Source of the DNA: Glaciihabitans sp.
GTDB taxonomy: Bacteria; Actinomycetota; Actinomycetes; Actinomycetales; Microbacteriaceae
Length of the DNA: 64,000 bases
Reading direction: 5' to 3'
Assembly: GCA_025463785.1 (NCBI GenBank)
Contig: JAODBD010000006.1
Location: forward strand, 100,577-164,576
The translations under genes were made by a program, and so were the position numbers. Positions 35,405 through 42,862 of this stretch are shown here, piece after piece (the stretch's first letter is position 1; each line of letters starts with the position of its first letter). The notes beneath the pieces are model-generated. The model was not told where the DNA came from and ran no database searches. It worked only from the letters and a program-made list of their open reading frames with translations.

Positions 35405-35636
35405 GAGACGCCCGCCGAGTGGGATGAATTGTTCACGAATGCAGGTCTACGCCGGTCGTCGGCTGTCGCTGCGATTCCTAACGACGTTCCAACGGGGTTG
35501 AGGCGAAAACTAACGCGACGCTCGCGTCGGGCGGGATTCTCGCCCCAACTAAACGCGCTAGGTTACGTACGCTCTACCCCGTCAAATGCGCTCAAACACC
35601 GAGCGTCAGTTTCGAGAAGATTGCGTAGGTGGCGTT

Positions 35637-35867
35637 GTGAAATTGCAAATGGAGGCAGTAATCATTTTGGCGATCGCTGCGTCTGGGGCGGTCGTTTGCT
35701 CGATCGCGCTCTACCGAGTTCGTCGCGCGGCGAGAGAGCGAGCGCGCTCCGGGGATCCAACGGTGCTCTCCCCGCGACAGCCGAGGGCCCGCATCGTCCT
35801 CGTGATTGTGGCGGTGGCCGTACTTATTTTCCTTGCCACTTTGGCCCAGCGGCAGGCAGGTGGCTGA
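35637..35867 (+). CDS. Small two-helix membrane protein
   Basis: 76 residues from the GTG with AGGTGG seven bases upstream; the track's ATG is 17 codons earlier without RBS. Two hydrophobic segments (AVIILAIAASGAVVCSIALY and IVLVIVAVAVLIFLATLA) enclose a basic loop VRRAARERARSGD. Function unknown. Confidence 0.55.
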   Translation: MKLQMEAVIILAIAASGAVVCSIALYRVRRAARERARSGDPTVLSPRQPRARIVLVIVAVAVLIFLATLAQRQAGG

Positions 35868-36019
35868 CACCATCAATCTGTGCCTGCGCCCGCGGGCTTG
35901 CCGGATGGGCGAGCTTTGCTCAGCGAAACGGTCCCGTACTACCTTTTCGGGGGTGGTACTAACTCGAGCGGCCGAAAGGGTCTGTCGGCCGCAATGCGAC
36001 CGGGGACAGCTCTACTCTT

Positions 36020-36229
36020 CTACTGCGTCGTCAAATGCTCGATGTACAGGAACGTCGCGAGGACGGCTAACAGGACACCAAAGGTGATCCACGTCGAGGT
36101 GATGCGGGCACGACTTTCCACGACTGCCGACCGGTCATCCTTCGCGCGCGCCGCCCTCAACTTCTTACGCTCCTCCGAGGCCTTCGTAACTTGGTCCAGC
36201 AATTGCTCAATCAGGTCGAATACCCACAT
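36020..36229 (-). CDS. Small tail-anchored coiled-coil membrane protein
   Basis: 69 residues: an N-terminal charged helical segment (LIEQLLDQVTKASEERKKLRAARA) that could form a coiled coil, then one transmembrane helix near the C-terminus (WITFGVLLAVLATFLYI). Coding character is convincing despite size. Unknown function. Confidence 0.6.
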   Translation of the reverse strand: MWVFDLIEQLLDQVTKASEERKKLRAARAKDDRSAVVESRARITSTWITFGVLLAVLATFLYIEHLTTQ

Positions 36230-36359
36230 GCCCCAGACTTCAATCGCTTAGCCAGTTCCCGTGCGACCCTCGACCGAGCGCCGGATCGCTAAGACATCGT
36301 CGGCGTCAGAAGGGTCTCCAGGCCCAGTATTTTTTCTCTGCCAGTTCGGTTCGGTGGAT

Positions 36360-36620
36360 CTAGTCAATCCGCGGGGCTTGGCGCGGGACCCCATTGCGGA
36401 GAGCTTTCACCAGCCACACAACGCATAGCGCGAGCACTGATGCCGTGGAAACGAAGAGCACCAACGAAGAGGCCAACGCCAGAGCTGCAGTTTCCCCGCC
36501 GGGCGACGAGTTGTCCTGGAAATTGACGGTAAGGCGACCTAGACAAAAAATGAATCCAGTCCACCCGAGACCACCAAAGACGAAGCTGACCGCGAGCCAG
36601 ATTAGCAAGCGGATATTCAT
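36360..36620 (-). CDS. Small two-helix membrane protein
   Basis: 86 residues from the ATG giving MNIRLLIWL; the longer track N-terminus is not protein-like. Two or three hydrophobic segments: WLAVSFVFGGLGWTGFIFCL and ALASSLVLFVSTASVLALCVVW. The loop contains NFQDNSSPGGE. No family recognised. Confidence 0.55.
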   Translation of the reverse strand: MNIRLLIWLAVSFVFGGLGWTGFIFCLGRLTVNFQDNSSPGGETAALALASSLVLFVSTASVLALCVVWLVKALRNGVPRQAPRID

Positions 36621-36779
36621 GTGGTCATCCCGCGAGCTCCATCGATGGTTGGCTGCAGGATGAGGAATGTCCCGCGCGAGAAACTCTAGCGGGCAGTGAA
36701 GTGGCGCCATTCAATCTGGCCTCCCCGAGTGTCGAGAAGCTTCTCCTCGAAACCAGAAGTGTGCCCCGACGTTTACCGA

Positions 36780-37217
36780 TCAGTGGAAGATCGGCTCGGT
36801 CGGGGGTTCGTCGCGCAGCTCCCACGGAACATCGCCAGTGAGTTCCACGTCTTCGGCGGGCGGTTGGCTGAATGCCACAGGCGGAGTGGCATACCCGGGG
36901 ATCCGGAAAACGGCCGCCCTATATGGCATAGGTGGCTCTTCGACATCAGCACCGAGTTCGTCACCACGACCGAATAGGATGCCGTGCTCGCGAGCCTCCT
37001 TCACTGTGATCGGCCCCGAATACGGTCGAATCTCATCTTCCGCCGCCCGGAAATGCGCTATGACGTCACCGGTTTCCGGATCGGAGACTTCGACATCGTT
37101 CGAGCCGTCCGCCCAGTCATCGACAATGATTCCGACTGTCCCTTTCGGTGCACCCAACGGCGAAAACCTGTCGGTGACGATCTCGACCCGATCGGACAGA
37201 TGCATACCGTGCGCCAT
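36780..37217 (-). CDS. DUF4926-like protein
   Basis: 145 residues. The N-terminal 60 resemble the DUF4926 beta-barrel: LSDRVEIVTDRFSPLGAPKG, TVGIIVDDWADGSNDVEV and a DEIRP segment. The C-terminal half is acidic and Pro-rich (EEPPMPYRAAVFRIPGYATPP) and may be disordered. DUF4926 proteins are often associated with toxin/immunity or polymorphic toxin loci, which fits the small-gene neighbourhood, but that is speculation. Confidence 0.6.
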   Translation of the reverse strand: MAHGMHLSDRVEIVTDRFSPLGAPKGTVGIIVDDWADGSNDVEVSDPETGDVIAHFRAAEDEIRPYSGPITVKEAREHGILFGRGDELGADVEEPPMPYRAAVFRIPGYATPPVAFSQPPAEDVELTGDVPWELRDEPPTEPIFH

Positions 37218-37350
37218 CTGCCCAGATTAGCCAACGCCCACCACTGCGTGGCGAGATACACGCCAACGCTTCCAGGCAACTTCGTTTGCCTATTTTTGTC
37301 GGGTATTCACGCGCTGACCAAACTTCTGCTTGCCGGTCGACGCATCAAAG

Positions 37351-37500
37351 CTAACCAATAATGCTGCTCACTTCGATCGCGACAAATGGCGACAGAAGAA
37401 TTAGACAGGAGACGATACTGATGACGCGATTCGTACCTGCTCCTCTCCCGGCGCCGATGGTCACAATGAACCCCACTATCGACGGCGCCAGCAACAACAC
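37351..37500 (-). CDS. Possible 49-residue membrane peptide or remnant
   Basis: From a GTG: LLLAPSIVGFIVTIGAG, then VISIVSCLILLSPFVAIEV, two hydrophobic stretches, to a TAG. The open frame continues upstream (AIPYDWIAVS) to a stop without a better start and no RBS is visible, so this may be the end of a lost gene. Confidence 0.3.
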   Translation of the reverse strand: MLLLAPSIVGFIVTIGAGRGAGTNRVISIVSCLILLSPFVAIEVSSIIG

Positions 37501-37591
37501 ACTGACAGCGATCCAGTCGTAGGGGATCGCTGAGGGTTTCGGTTACTCGCTGACCTGCCCCATACTCCGGTTACCCGCTGGGTTTGGAGAT

Positions 37592-37678
37592 CTAGGCGGA
37601 AATTGTTTGGTTTTCGTGGGTTACGTACTCGATCGGGGTCCGGTAGCCGCCACGGGCGAGGCACTCATCGCCCCAGCG
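37592..37678 (-). pseudogene. C-terminal remnant of an IS3-family transposase
   Basis: The last 20 codons before a TAG read GYRTPIEYVTHENQTISA, the typical end of the DDE integrase-type OrfB of IS3 elements (the GYRTP-E-Y tail). Upstream sequence (RWGDECLARG) loses similarity. No inverted repeats or upstream orf remain. Confidence 0.65.
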
Positions 37679-37683
37679 TAACT

Positions 37684-37849
37684 GTGCGGCTCCTTGAGGC
37701 TTTCGCCACCGCGTCAGCTTCGCTACTGCCAGCTCTACCGCCGGCGCCACCGCCAACCGTTAACAGCCCGCGAGGAAGACATGCTAGCCACGGTCGCCCG
37801 TGGTCTCAGCAATGCGGAAATCGCGATCCGGGCGCTCGGGCGCCGGTAG
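37684..37849 (+). pseudogene. Remnant of a LuxR/NarL response regulator
   Basis: A linker (VRLLEAFATASASLLPALPP) in one frame is followed, after a +1 shift, by the start of a LuxR helix-turn-helix: LTAREEDMLATVARGLSNAE, ending at a stop before the recognition helix is complete. Receiver domain and the end of the HTH are absent. Confidence 0.65.
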
Positions 37850-37872
37850 CGATGTGTTGTACGGGCAAACCG

Positions 37873-39363
37873 CTACTGAGTTTCGTTTCCGATATTGGAA
37901 TATCGAGCGACTCTCATTCGAATCCGATCGGTCGATTTTCTGGAAGCCAGATCGCTCAGGTGAAACGCGATCGAGTCGGACACTCGTTCACAGAAGAGGG
38001 CTGCGTCTTGTTTCCCCTCGTGCGCCTCTTCGATGATTTCATCGACCACGCCATCCTTTAGGAGGTCATAGGAGCCGATTCGTTGATCGGTTGCAATTGC
38101 TTCCCCGTGCACGAGATCACCAAACAGAATTAGACTCCCACCCTCCGGCGCAAGGGGCGCGAGCCAGCTGTTGCGCGCGATCAGCACCCGGTCTGCGGGC
38201 ATGAGCGCGATGGCGCCACCACCTGCCCCCTCCCCCAGGATGACCGACACAGTCGGGACTGACATGTCGACCATTTGGGCGAGGCAGCGCGCGATCTCCC
38301 TGGCGATACCTTCTTCTTCCGCGCTTTGGGAGAGCTCAGCACCAGGCGTGTCGATGACTGTGACCAAAGGAAGCCTCAGCTCGGCGGCGATCTTCATTGC
38401 TCGCTGAGCCTTTCTGAGAGCCTCGGCCCCCAGAGGTACGTCGATCTGCGCTTTCCGGTCCATCCCCACCAACACGACACCATGCCCTCCGATCTGCGCC
38501 AGCGCGGTTACGACGGTCGAAGACAAGGCGCCCTGCCCGGCGTCGCTCCAAATCATCAACTCCTGGCATCCGAGACGCAGCAATGAACCCAAATCCGCGC
38601 GCCCCTCCCCCCGCGAAATCTGAACAGACTCCCACGCGTCGGACGATGCAGGTGAACTCTGGGGCCCACGCGTTCTGGGTGTCATTCTCGGTCGGGCGTA
38701 AATGATGTCGAGTGCCTGTCTGGCCAGAGCTCGAAGGCGGCCCGGTTCCACGACTGCGTCGACCAACCCGTGGTCATATAAATTCTCTGCCGTCTGCACG
38801 CCGCTCGGAAACTGCTCACCAGTCATGCCTCGATAGACCTTGGGTCCCAAGAACCCAATGAGGGCAGCGGGCTCCGCGATAGTGAAGTGCCCTATCGATC
38901 CCCACGAGGCGTAAACCCCGCCGGTCGTGGGGTGGCGGAGGTACACGAGGTATGGATGCCCGAGAGCCTTGTGCTCGTTAATCGCCTGCACGATGCTCAC
39001 CATTTGCATGAAGGCAACTGTCCCTTCCTGCATTCGGGTACCGCCCGAGGCTGGCGCGGCTATCAACGGAAGCCCCTCGGCCGATGCCCTGCGCACGGCT
39101 GCGGCAATACGCCGACCCGCGCGTACCCCTATCGAGCCGCCGAGAAAGCCAAACTCGCTCACGACGACGGCCACTCTTCTACCAAAAAGTGTTGCAGCGC
39201 CGGTCACGATCGATTCGTCAAGTCCCGTGATGGCGCGCGCATCCGCAAGTTCGCCTCGGTAAGTATGTTCGATCCGGAGGGGCGGAGCGTCGACATCCCA
39301 TGCCTCGAAACTATTTCGATCGAGGACAAGTTCGATCAGCTGGAGGGCTCGGAGATGAGTCAC
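37873..39363 (-). CDS. AccDA-like fused carboxyltransferase
   Basis: 496 residues from the GTG sharing GTGA with the CoA-transferase stop. It carries both carboxyltransferase halves: the N-terminal AccD-like half (SEFGFLGGSIGVRAGRRI, APASGGTRMQEG, GGVYASWGSIG) and the C-terminal AccA-like half (LPLVTVIDTPGAELSQSAEE, GEGAGGGAIALMPADRVL). There is no zinc-ribbon N-terminus and no biotin carboxylase or BCCP gene nearby. It should transfer CO2 between biotin and a CoA ester, working on an acyl-CoA made by the adjacent CoA-transferase. Both directions (carboxylase or decarboxylase partner) are possible. Confidence 0.85.
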   Translation of the reverse strand: MTHLRALQLIELVLDRNSFEAWDVDAPPLRIEHTYRGELADARAITGLDESIVTGAATLFGRRVAVVVSEFGFLGGSIGVRAGRRIAAAVRRASAEGLPLIAAPASGGTRMQEGTVAFMQMVSIVQAINEHKALGHPYLVYLRHPTTGGVYASWGSIGHFTIAEPAALIGFLGPKVYRGMTGEQFPSGVQTAENLYDHGLVDAVVEPGRLRALARQALDIIYARPRMTPRTRGPQSSPASSDAWESVQISRGEGRADLGSLLRLGCQELMIWSDAGQGALSSTVVTALAQIGGHGVVLVGMDRKAQIDVPLGAEALRKAQRAMKIAAELRLPLVTVIDTPGAELSQSAEEEGIAREIARCLAQMVDMSVPTVSVILGEGAGGGAIALMPADRVLIARNSWLAPLAPEGGSLILFGDLVHGEAIATDQRIGSYDLLKDGVVDEIIEEAHEGKQDAALFCERVSDSIAFHLSDLASRKSTDRIRMRVARYSNIGNETQ

Positions 39364-40520
39364 CGCTCCAGCCACTCCCTGACGATCGCATCGTGCTGTC
39401 CCAGCAACGGTGGTGAGGTGTGATCACGGCCCGTAGTTTCCTCGCCCTTCGAGTCGAAGAACCGCAGGGGAGGGCCAGGAAGGTCGATAGGCCCCAGAGT
39501 CGGGTGGTCGACCCCGACGACCAGTCCTTGTGAACGCGTCTGCTCCCACTCATACACTTCCGACATCGATCTCACCCGGCCAACCGGAATGCCAGCGGTG
39601 TTGAACACTTTAAGCAGGTGTTCCCTGTCGCGAGAAGCAAGAGCCCGCTCGATGGCGAGGATGAGCTCGTCGCGGTTCAGAACGCGGTCAGTATTCGACG
39701 CCCAGCGCAAATCTGCTGGGTCGATTGACACCAACGGCGCAAATTGGCGCCAGAGCAACTCCGAGCCGACCGAGATCTGAATTCCGCCGTCGCGGCAATT
39801 GAAGTAACCGTACGGAGCTATAGAAGGATGATGGTTGCCCTGAGCCCTGCCGACTTCGCTAGCCACTGTCCATCGGGTGCCCTCGAACGCGTGGACACCA
39901 ACGATTCCTGCGAGCAGCGAGGTTCGCACTAACTGACCTTTCCCGGACCGCTCGCGGTCGAGAAGCGCCGCGAGTACTCCGTAGGCACCATAAATTCCCG
40001 CAAGCAGGTCGGCTATTGGAACACCCACTCGCTGAGGATCGTCCGGGCCAGACCCGGTCAGCGACATGAGGCCCGCCTCGCCCTGCGCAATCTGGTCGTA
40101 ACCCGCTCGTCCTCCCTCCGGCCCGTCATGTCCGAATCCGCTAATCGAAAGCTGAACGACCCGAGAATTAATCGCGTGAATACGTTCAAACCCGAATCCC
40201 AATCGCTCCAAAGTTCCCGGGCGGAAATTCTCCAGAACCACATCGGCGCGAGCAACCAATCTCTCGAGGACGACCTTGTCCTCGGATCGCTTCAGGTCGA
40301 GAGTGACAGACTCCTTGTTTCGGTTTGCTGACAGGAAATATGTTGATTCGCCGGCAACGAAGGGTGGCCCCCAGCCCCGAGAATCGTCCCCCACTTGCGG
40401 CTGTTCAACCTTTATGACTCGAGCACCCAGGTCGCCCAGCATCATGCCGGCGTGCGGCCCGGCTAGCGCCCGAGTCAGGTCAACGACGATCAATCCGGCC
40501 AGCGGGCCCGAGCCGGTCAC
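39360..40520 (-). CDS. Class III CoA-transferase (CaiB/BaiF)
   Basis: 386 residues starting with GTG. Family marks: LAGLIVVDLTRALAGPHAGM, LGARVIKVEQPQVGDDSRGWGPPF, LDLKRSEDKVVLERLVARADVVLENFRPG (catalytic Asp region upstream) and VPIADLLAGIYGAYGVLAAL. It moves CoA between an acyl-CoA and a free carboxylic acid. Located between the amidase (40 bases upstream) and the carboxyltransferase (overlapping), it likely activates the acid released by the amidase or nitrilase. Confidence 0.92.
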   Translation of the reverse strand: MTGSGPLAGLIVVDLTRALAGPHAGMMLGDLGARVIKVEQPQVGDDSRGWGPPFVAGESTYFLSANRNKESVTLDLKRSEDKVVLERLVARADVVLENFRPGTLERLGFGFERIHAINSRVVQLSISGFGHDGPEGGRAGYDQIAQGEAGLMSLTGSGPDDPQRVGVPIADLLAGIYGAYGVLAALLDRERSGKGQLVRTSLLAGIVGVHAFEGTRWTVASEVGRAQGNHHPSIAPYGYFNCRDGGIQISVGSELLWRQFAPLVSIDPADLRWASNTDRVLNRDELILAIERALASRDREHLLKVFNTAGIPVGRVRSMSEVYEWEQTRSQGLVVGVDHPTLGPIDLPGPPLRFFDSKGEETTGRDHTSPPLLGQHDAIVREWLER

Positions 40521-40560
40521 GAATCACTCACCGCACTCCGCGCACGCACGCAATGGCACG

Positions 40561-42108
40561 TCATGTCGCACTGGGACGGCCGATAAGGTTTTCAAACCCA
40601 CCGACTTCCTGTTCAAATGCGCGGGCAACCTGTAGAGCAGTGGCATCTTCGCCGTGTCGAGCCACGATCATGAGGCCAACCGGGAGCCCATCGAGAAGGC
40701 CACACGGGATTGTGGTGGCAGGATGCCCAGTTACATCAAACGGTGATGTGTTTACCATCATCTCTTGGGCTCGACGCTGAACCAGAGCCAACGGGGCGTC
40801 CGTCGGAGGCAGCGGTGTCGCCACCATCGGCGATGTCGGCATGACTAAAACATCCACCTCTGCCAACGCTGCGTCGTACGCGGCAGTAAGTTGCAGCGCC
40901 GCGTTCTGCGCTTTGGCATACCAAGCACCGTGATAGCGCTCAGCAAGATAGTCACTCATCAGCACGGTGATCTTGACCGTCTGCGAAAGCTCGTTGCCCC
41001 GGGCGGCACGCGCCGCCCCGAACTTCGAAACGTAACTCGACGAGTGGAAACCGCTGTGTGCCACTCCGTACCCGTTGCCATGGACCATCTGCGCTCCAGG
41101 TCCCTCAGTGGCAATGACGCTCCAGACGTGGGTGCCATCGCGGTGCCGCGGAATGGCGATTTCCGAAACCGCGCCACCTGCGTGGGCAAGCCGCAGCACG
41201 GCATCCCTCGCACTGCGGTCCACCCCGGGTTGGGAAAGGCCTGGCCATCCGAAGCCCTCAGACACAACTCCGATTCGCACCCCCCGAATGTCATTTTCGA
41301 TTGCCTTGGTATAGGCGGAAGGCGCCGATACTCCTCGCTGTCGTGAATCCAGGCCATCCGGTCCGGCTATCACCTCAAGGAGCAGGGCCGCGTCAGTTAC
41401 GTTGCGCGCCATCGGCCCGATGTGGTCCAGCGTGTATTCGATAGGTCCCGCGCCGGTGTATGGCACCAGGCCGTAGGTGGGCTTGTGCCCCACGATGCCG
41501 CACCAACTCGATGGAATTCGGATCGAGCCCCCCTGGTCTCCGCCCAACGCCATGTCCACTTCTCCTGTGGCCACAAGGATTGCGCTTCCGCCGGAAGATC
41601 CTCCCGATGCGCGCGACGCGTCCCAGGGATTTCGCATAGGTCCTGTGCTGCAGGTATGGCTCCCGCCTGACAGGCACAGGTCCTCGCACGTGGCTTTGCC
41701 CTCGATCGTCCCCCCTGCAGCGAGCACACGGCTGACCACCGTCGCATCGTATTCAGGAACATATCCCTCGAGGAGTCTGCTCCCGTTCATCATCGGAATT
41801 CCGGCGACTGCGATGTTGTCCTTAACGGCAAGCGTGCGCCCTGCCAGCGGGCCAGTAGTTGCATTCGATATTCGTGATCGCCAGTACCACGCCCCCAAAA
41901 GGTTGTCTTCGGGGTTCGGGCGATAGCCAGCGTGGCGGCCCGACGACGGATCGGGGAGCACGGGAGGGAACGCGTCAACGATCGGATATGAGCCGAATAA
42001 CGTCGCTATGTGCGCTGTATATTCGTCGACCGCGGCGGCGTCAAGCCCGAGCCCATGGCGTCCAGCGATTCGTTGGATGTCTTCGCGACTGGGTGGAACA
42101 ACTTCCAC
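40561..42108 (-). CDS. Amidase of the nitrile-degradation type (amidase signature family)
   Basis: 515 residues from a GTG with GGGAG five bases upstream. The amidase signature catalytic residues are Lys96 (LAVKDNIA), Ser171 (RASGGSSGGSA) and Ser195 (GGDQGGSIRIP). These are the same positions I recall for the Rhodococcus amidases linked to nitrile hydratase, which supports membership of that group. It hydrolyses an amide to acid plus ammonia in the cytoplasm. No nitrile hydratase gene is present; a nitrilase and an aldoxime dehydratase are encoded 7 kb away on the other strand. The adjacent Urt-like importer fits amide supply. Confidence 0.92.
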   Translation of the reverse strand: MEVVPPSREDIQRIAGRHGLGLDAAAVDEYTAHIATLFGSYPIVDAFPPVLPDPSSGRHAGYRPNPEDNLLGAWYWRSRISNATTGPLAGRTLAVKDNIAVAGIPMMNGSRLLEGYVPEYDATVVSRVLAAGGTIEGKATCEDLCLSGGSHTCSTGPMRNPWDASRASGGSSGGSAILVATGEVDMALGGDQGGSIRIPSSWCGIVGHKPTYGLVPYTGAGPIEYTLDHIGPMARNVTDAALLLEVIAGPDGLDSRQRGVSAPSAYTKAIENDIRGVRIGVVSEGFGWPGLSQPGVDRSARDAVLRLAHAGGAVSEIAIPRHRDGTHVWSVIATEGPGAQMVHGNGYGVAHSGFHSSSYVSKFGAARAARGNELSQTVKITVLMSDYLAERYHGAWYAKAQNAALQLTAAYDAALAEVDVLVMPTSPMVATPLPPTDAPLALVQRRAQEMMVNTSPFDVTGHPATTIPCGLLDGLPVGLMIVARHGEDATALQVARAFEQEVGGFENLIGRPSAT

Positions 42109-42157
42109 AATTTCTCCCTCACTTAACGCGACTCATCGCCGCGTGGCCCGTAGCCCG

Positions 42158-42862
42158 TCAGACACCCAGGTATTGATGTTGAAGTTCCCGATTCGTTAGC
42201 GCATCAGCGGTGCGGAGCTTCAGCACCACCTCGCCTTTGTCGATAATTAGCGCGTGATCACAGGCCGCGGCCGCGAATTCCAAGTTCTGTTCTACGAGCA
42301 CGATGGTCATCCCTCGTTGCACATTCATCTCGCGAATCGCGGTAGCGATCTGGTCGACGGTCGATGGTTGGATTCCTTCCGAGGGCTCGTCCAACAGGAG
42401 CACTTTGGGGTCCGACATTAGGGCTCGAGCAAGGGCCAGAATCTGCTGTTGCCCGCCGCTGAGGCTGCTGCCCTGCGCCGAGCGCTTGTCGCGGAGGATC
42501 GGAAACTGCGTCAGGACGTCGTCGAGCATTGATGCGCGCGCACGCACGCTTCTTCCGAAGCCGGACACACGAAGGTTGTCCAGTACCGAAAGGGTCGGAA
42601 AAATATCGCGACCCTGGGGCACGTACGCGATCCCAGACCGCGCGCGCTCATGCGCTGCAAGGTGGCTAATCTCTTGTCCGTCTAGGCGAACCGACCCGCT
42701 CTTCGGCCGCACGGTTCCGATCAGTGACTTCAGCAGGGTGCTCTTGCCCACGCCGTTCCTGCCCAAGATCGCCATCCTTTCGCCCGTTTCGACGGAGAGA
42801 GATATCGCGTGCAGGATATTGGTTCGGCCGTATCCGGAAACAAGATTTTCTACTTCAAGCAC
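42158..42862 (-). CDS. UrtE/LivF-like ABC ATPase
   Basis: 234 residues from the GTG giving MLEVENLVSGYG, overlapping the upstream gene by eight bases. Walker A LGRNGVGKST, Q-loop IAYVPQGRDIFP, signature LSGGQQQILALARAL, Walker B VLLLDEPSEGIQP. The DEPSEGIQP segment is typical of UrtE/LivF proteins. It forms a heteromeric ATPase with the fused UrtCD-like protein. Confidence 0.94.
   Translation of the reverse strand: MLEVENLVSGYGRTNILHAISLSVETGERMAILGRNGVGKSTLLKSLIGTVRPKSGSVRLDGQEISHLAAHERARSGIAYVPQGRDIFPTLSVLDNLRVSGFGRSVRARASMLDDVLTQFPILRDKRSAQGSSLSGGQQQILALARALMSDPKVLLLDEPSEGIQPSTVDQIATAIREMNVQRGMTIVLVEQNLEFAAAACDHALIIDKGEVVLKLRTADALTNRELQHQYLGV

Larger units (their letters stand above)
37218..37872. 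other. Degraded intergenic region with gene remnants
   Basis: 655 bases that hold a possible 49-residue membrane peptide, the tail of an IS3-family transposase and a frameshifted LuxR-type regulator (listed separately). Nothing intact. It marks the junction between the small-gene zone and the aldoxime/nitrile cluster. Confidence 0.6.
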
